DNA of 64,000 nucleotides from the NCBI GenBank assembly GCA_030431055.1, contig JAUIJA010000002.1, positions 237,742 through 301,741 on the forward strand. The letters run 5' to 3'. Origin of the DNA: Bacteroidia bacterium (GTDB lineage Bacteria > Bacteroidota > Bacteroidia > Flavobacteriales > Flavobacteriaceae). The notes under the pieces are model-generated. The model worked only from the letters and a program-made list of their open reading frames with translations, was not told the DNA's origin and made no database searches. The position numbers were made by a program, and so were the translations under genes. Each line of letters opens with the position of its first letter. The stretch's first letter is position 1. This document shows positions 59,976 through 64,000 of this stretch, piece by piece.

Positions 59976-59992
59976 TTTTATTTCATACTTAT

Positions 59993-60026
59993 AAAAAAGC
60001 CCTTTCATTTGAGAGGGCTTTTTTTA
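59993..60026. terminator. Intrinsic terminator after gldJ
   Basis: aaaaaagccctttcatttgagagggcttttttt. Confidence 0.8.
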
Positions 60027-60039
60027 TTATATTAGCTTC

Positions 60040-61323
60040 ATGAAAATTAAAGATTTACACAATATATTTTTATCGTGTTCTGGCATATCTACAGACACAC
60101 GTAACATTGAAAAGAACAGCCTTTTTTTTGCATTAAAAGGAGATAATTTTGACGCTAATAAATTCGCAAATCAAGCCATAGAAAATGGAGCAAAATATGC
60201 AGTTATTGACAATCCTGACTATCACATCGAAGGAAAAACAATTTTATTTGAAGACTCACTGACAACCTTACAAAAATTAGCTAATTTCCACAGAAAACAA
60301 CTCAACACTAAAATCATTGGACTAACTGGAAGCAACGGAAAAACAACAACAAAAGAACTTTTCAATATAGTCCTTTCTAAAAAATTCAACACAAAAGCAA
60401 CAATTGGTAATTTAAACAATCACATAGGCGTTCCTTTAACACTATTACGTTTTGATAAAAATACTGAGATTGGCATAGTAGAAATGGGTGCAAATCACCA
60501 AAAAGAGATTGAATTTCTATGTTCAATTGCAGAACCTGATTTTGGCTACATCACCAATTTTGGAAAAGCACATCTTGAAGGTTTCGGAGGAATAGAAGGC
60601 ATTATAAAAGGAAAAAGTGAATTGTATCAATACTTAGAAACTAACTCAAAAATTGCTATTGTAAATCTTGATGATCAAATTCAAAAAGAAAAAACAGCAG
60701 ACATAAAACGTTTTACATTTAGTTCGACAGATGATTCTGATGTTGTAATAACTTCAATTACAGCAAATCCAATGGTTAAAGTTTCTTATGGAGATAATAC
60801 AGTTAGTTCAAACTTAATTGGATTATATAATGCGAACAATATTAATGCAGCAATTACATTTGGCAAGTATTTTAACGTAAACGATATTGATATTAAAAAT
60901 GCAATTGAAAGTTACCATCCTACAAACAATAGATCACAAATTGTAGAAAAAAACGGCAACAAAATTATTCTTGATGCTTACAACGCAAATCCGAGTAGCA
61001 TGCAAGCTGCACTAACTAATTTCTTTCAGCTTACAGAAAGCCCAAAAACAGCTATTTTAGGCGATATGTTTGAACTTGGTAATGAAAGCACGCAAGAGCA
61101 TCAAAATTTAATCGAAAACTGTTTAAAACATCCTGAAATCACATTTTATTTTGTTGGCAAACATTTCTTCAGCAATAAAATTGAAAATGTGACAAATTTT
61201 AATTTTTCTGAAAATTATGAAGAGTTTTCGAAACACTTTAAGCACAATATTCCACAAAACGGAATATTGTTAATAAAAGGTTCTAGAGGAATGCAACTAG
61301 AAAGAACTATGGATTTATTATAA
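60040..61323 (+). CDS. murF: UDP-N-acetylmuramoyl-tripeptide--D-alanyl-D-alanine ligase
   Basis: STDTRNIEKNSLFFALKGDNFDANKF; IIGLTGSNGKTTTKELF; GNLNNHIGVPLTLL; LDAYNANPSSM. Confidence 0.96.
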   Translation: MKIKDLHNIFLSCSGISTDTRNIEKNSLFFALKGDNFDANKFANQAIENGAKYAVIDNPDYHIEGKTILFEDSLTTLQKLANFHRKQLNTKIIGLTGSNGKTTTKELFNIVLSKKFNTKATIGNLNNHIGVPLTLLRFDKNTEIGIVEMGANHQKEIEFLCSIAEPDFGYITNFGKAHLEGFGGIEGIIKGKSELYQYLETNSKIAIVNLDDQIQKEKTADIKRFTFSSTDDSDVVITSITANPMVKVSYGDNTVSSNLIGLYNANNINAAITFGKYFNVNDIDIKNAIESYHPTNNRSQIVEKNGNKIILDAYNANPSSMQAALTNFFQLTESPKTAILGDMFELGNESTQEHQNLIENCLKHPEITFYFVGKHFFSNKIENVTNFNFSENYEEFSKHFKHNIPQNGILLIKGSRGMQLERTMDLL

Positions 61324-61325
61324 AT

Positions 61326-61358
61326 AAAAAAACTCCTTAATAAATTAAGGAGTTTTTT
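61326..61358. terminator. Intrinsic terminator after murF
   Basis: aaaaactccttaataaattaaggagtttttt. Confidence 0.8.
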
Positions 61359-61375
61359 GTGGGCGATGAGGGATT
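61359..61375 (-). repeat. 17-bp partial copy of tRNA-Val 3' end
   Basis: gtgggcgatgagggatt identical to 61472-61488. Confidence 0.85.
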
Positions 61376-61428
61376 AACTTCGTTTTTCCCTCAAAGCTAC
61401 GCTTTGAAAACAGAAAATCCACAAAATA

Positions 61429-61462
61429 AAAAAAGCAAGCGTTATTATTTTGCTTGCTTTTC
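61429..61462 (-). terminator. Intrinsic terminator downstream of tRNA-Val
   Basis: aaaaaagcaagcgttattattttgcttgctttt. Confidence 0.7.
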
Positions 61463-61473
61463 TATTTATTCGT

Positions 61474-61547
61474 GGGCGATGAGGGATTCGAACCCCCGAC
61501 CCCCTCGGTGTAAACGAGGTGCTCTAAACCAACTGAGCTAATCGCCC
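61474..61547 (-). tRNA. tRNA-Val (anticodon TAC)
   Basis: gggcgattagctcagttggtttagagcacctcgtttacaccgagggggtcgggggttcgaatccctcatcgccc; cloverleaf with paired acceptor GGGCGAT/ATCGCCC. Confidence 0.96.
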
Positions 61548-61640
61548 TATTTCATTAACATTAATTGCTCAATGCGGGTGCAAATATAGAACAGATTTTC
61601 TATTTTACAAATATTTTGAAAAATTATTTTTTATAAAATA

Positions 61641-62855
61641 TTAAATTACTTCTGCTACAGTAAATGTGCTTCCACCAATAAAAATAACATCACTTTGTTT
61701 TGCTGATTTTTCAGCATTTTTAAAAGCTTCAGAAACAGAACCATAAACACTTCCTTTTAACCCAAATTCTTTAGCTGTATTTTGCAACAAGTCAGCAGCC
61801 AAACCTCTTTCTAAATTTGGTTTACATAAATAATATTTGGCTTCAGTAGGAAACAATGGTAAAATTTCGTTCAAATCTTTATCATTTACAACTCCTAAAA
61901 CAATATGCAAATCTTTAAATTTTAAGCTTTTTAATTGTTCTACTACATACTTTAAACCTTCTGCGTTGTGAGCCGTATCACAAATTATTAATGGTTTTTC
62001 TTTCAATATTTGCCATCTACCTTGCAAACCGGTATTTTTTACAATATTTAGCAAACCTTGCTCTATATTTTCTTTTGAAATGGAAAAATGTGTTTGCAGT
62101 AAAGAAATTGATGTTAAAGTAGTTTTTATATTATTTTGCTGATAATTCCCCTTTAACTCACATTCATAAGCAGGAAAACTCATTCTTTCAGCATAATGTA
62201 TTTCTGCTTTATTCAGCTTTGCTATAGTTACAAAAATAGGTTTGGTTTCAATATTAACCTCACCTATAACAACTGGAGTGTGTTGTTTTATTATCCCTGA
62301 TTTTTCATAAGCAATTTTTCCTAACGAATCGCCTAAAAATTGTTTATGATCTAAACCTATATTTGTTATCACCGACAATAATGGATTGATAACATTAGTT
62401 GAATCTAAACGTCCGCCTAAACCAACTTCGATAATCGCAATATCCACTTCTTGTTCAGCGAAATAAGAAAACGCCAAACCCGTTGTCATTTCGAAAAAAC
62501 TCAATTCATTTTCTTCAAAAAACTCTTTATTACTAGAAACAAAATCTGTAACAAATTGTTTTTCAATCAATTTTCCATTGATTTTAATTCGTTCTCTATA
62601 ATCTTTAAGATGTGGAGAAGTAAACAAACCTACTTTATAACCAGCCTCCTGTAAAATTGAAGCCAGCATAGACGAAACAGAACCTTTTCCGTTTGTACCG
62701 GCTACATGAACTGATTTAAAATATTTTTGTGGATTATTTAAATGATTAACAAGCGCAAGTGTATTGTTTAAGTCTGCCTTATAAGCTTTGGCACCTTGTT
62801 TTTGATACATTGGCAAACGACTAAAAAGCCATTCTGTAGTTTCTTTATAATTCAT
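61641..62855 (-). CDS. folC: Folylpolyglutamate synthase / dihydrofolate synthase
   Basis: SVHVAGTNGKGSVSSMLASILQEAGYKVGLFTSPHLKDYRERI; IEVGLGGRLDSTNVI. Confidence 0.95.
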   Translation of the reverse strand: MNYKETTEWLFSRLPMYQKQGAKAYKADLNNTLALVNHLNNPQKYFKSVHVAGTNGKGSVSSMLASILQEAGYKVGLFTSPHLKDYRERIKINGKLIEKQFVTDFVSSNKEFFEENELSFFEMTTGLAFSYFAEQEVDIAIIEVGLGGRLDSTNVINPLLSVITNIGLDHKQFLGDSLGKIAYEKSGIIKQHTPVVIGEVNIETKPIFVTIAKLNKAEIHYAERMSFPAYECELKGNYQQNNIKTTLTSISLLQTHFSISKENIEQGLLNIVKNTGLQGRWQILKEKPLIICDTAHNAEGLKYVVEQLKSLKFKDLHIVLGVVNDKDLNEILPLFPTEAKYYLCKPNLERGLAADLLQNTAKEFGLKGSVYGSVSEAFKNAEKSAKQSDVIFIGGSTFTVAEVI

Positions 62856-62925
62856 TTATAGAAACTTTCGAAGTTTGAATTACTACTAAAAATAGCATAA
62901 GAAAGTAAGAAACAAAATTACAACT

Positions 62926-63732
62926 TTATTCTCCAACTGTAAAATTAACTTCTATCCAACCTATTTGAGTATCTGGAGCATTAGAGTCTGGTTTCCATTT
63001 ATAATTTCTTGCAGTTTTATATGCAGCTTCTAATACGCAAGGTGTAGTATTTGTAGTTCCTTTAACATATTGAGTTTTTATAACATTACCGTTTTTATCG
63101 ACAGTAATTTGAACAATAACTCTACCAGTCTCATTACCACATTGTTGAACTTTTTCTCCCTTTTTTGCTAAACTCCTTCCACTTAAACCATAACCTGTTC
63201 CATTACCAGAACCATTTCCGCTACCACTACCGTAAAAACTATTAGCATAAATACTTCCATCTGGATCACCTTTATCACCCGGCAAACCATCATCACCATG
63301 ACCCGCTTCATTTTGTCCATCTGATTTTGGACCGTTAATTAATGCATCTAAAGCATTAGTTGTGTTTGTAGATGGTTTTGGTGTTTCTACTTTAGGTTTC
63401 GGTTCTTCTTTAGGTGTATTCGTTTTTGGCTTAGGCTCATTATTTTTGGGAGTAACCGTAACTGGAGAATCATCGTCTTGTGTAAGCGTGTTATCTTCTT
63501 GTGAGGTTTCTGGTTCGCTTTGCGAAGGTGTTGGTGCACTTTTTACAGGTTCTGTTGGTTGAATTTCTCCTTGACCAACATCGCTAGTACCAAAATTAAT
63601 TGCAATTCCATTCTCTGGTGGCGGATCCATATAAGTTAACCCTAAAAAGGCAAACAATAGAAACAATATCACAAATATAGCACTTGTGATAGCAAAGGAT
63701 TTTTTTTCTTCTTTTGTTTCTAAAAATTTCAT
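62926..63732 (-). CDS. tonB: Energy transducer TonB family protein
   Basis: N-terminal TM, Pro/Lys/Glu-rich spacer, C-terminal GRVIVQITVDKNGNVIKTQYVKGTTNTTPCVLEAAYKTARNYKWKP. Confidence 0.92.
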   Translation of the reverse strand: MKFLETKEEKKSFAITSAIFVILFLLFAFLGLTYMDPPPENGIAINFGTSDVGQGEIQPTEPVKSAPTPSQSEPETSQEDNTLTQDDDSPVTVTPKNNEPKPKTNTPKEEPKPKVETPKPSTNTTNALDALINGPKSDGQNEAGHGDDGLPGDKGDPDGSIYANSFYGSGSGNGSGNGTGYGLSGRSLAKKGEKVQQCGNETGRVIVQITVDKNGNVIKTQYVKGTTNTTPCVLEAAYKTARNYKWKPDSNAPDTQIGWIEVNFTVGE

Positions 63733-63744
63733 TTTTTAGTTTTT

Positions 63745-63810
63745 TAGCCCTGATGGTAGCGACATCCTTTTATTTATAAAAGATATAGCGTACAGCAGGA
63801 AAATAGCTTC
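63745..63810 (+). ncRNA. Flavobacterial structured repeat element, copy B
   Basis: TAGCCCTGATGGTAGCGACATCCTTTTATTTATAAAAGATATAGCGTACAGCAGGAAAATAGCTTC; same ends as 5545-5596, different central hairpin. Confidence 0.5.
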
Positions 63811-63842
63811 TAATAAAAATACACAAAAACTATTCCTAAAAT

Positions 63843-64000
63843 TTATTTAGGATTTACCGCAACAACCATTTTAATTTGGTTTCGATAAGCAATATCCATA
63901 ACGTAAACCACTTTTTCATGCGGAACAGATTTTTCTGCACGCAATACTATAGCTTTGCTTTCACTTCCATCTAGTAAAGAAAGTAATTGGTTCTCTAACT
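63843..64000 (-). CDS. exbD: ExbD/TolR family biopolymer transporter, C-terminal part (5' end outside window)
   Basis: Translation LLDGSESKAIVLRAEKSVPHEKVVYVMDIAYRNQIKMVVAVNPK*; upstream of tonB. Confidence 0.85.
   Translation of the reverse strand, partial: LENQLLSLLDGSESKAIVLRAEKSVPHEKVVYVMDIAYRNQIKMVVAVNPK

Noticed and set aside
61359-61541. 60-aa ORF MGDEGLTSFFPQ...SWAMRDSNPRPPRCKRGALNQLS
   Set aside because: Antisense read-through of tRNA-Val and its partial duplicate; a well-known spurious ORF type (MRDSNPRPP)

Overview
AT-rich Bacteroidetes (Flavobacteriaceae-like) chromosomal window, mostly ordinary core genome. It holds two type IX secretion (T9SS)/gliding loci: gldKLMN at about 9.1-13.8 kb and porV-porU-gldJ at about 52.9-60 kb. 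Other core genes include topA, miaB, a PspF-like sigma-54 activator, lptE-like, secG, groESL, obg, an hpt-adk fusion, purKE, gcvP, glycosyltransferase/flippase genes, mlaEF-like, manC, pdhA/pdhC, murF, tRNA-Val, folC and tonB/exbD. There is no CRISPR, rRNA operon, transposase or prophage. The least explained structure is in repeats and small elements. (1) A palindromic repeat sits inside coding sequence in the linkers of an ABC-F ATPase and the PDH E2 subunit. It is read in different frames and one copy has a compensatorily changed stem. (2) Two copies of a TAGCCC...AGCTCC structured element have a covarying stem. (3) A 32-bp perfect palindromic terminator encodes the same C-terminus (KKRVN) for two convergent genes. 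(4) A four-helix-bundle (23S-IVP family) gene is framed by AT-rich inverted repeats. (5) A small soluble plus membrane protein pair has a poly-T frameshift. (6) Four TACGTA palindromes are helically phased. (7) An arginase-fold protein beside gldK appears to have lost its metal ligands. All calls come from reading sequence and the supplied ORFs; no database search was run.
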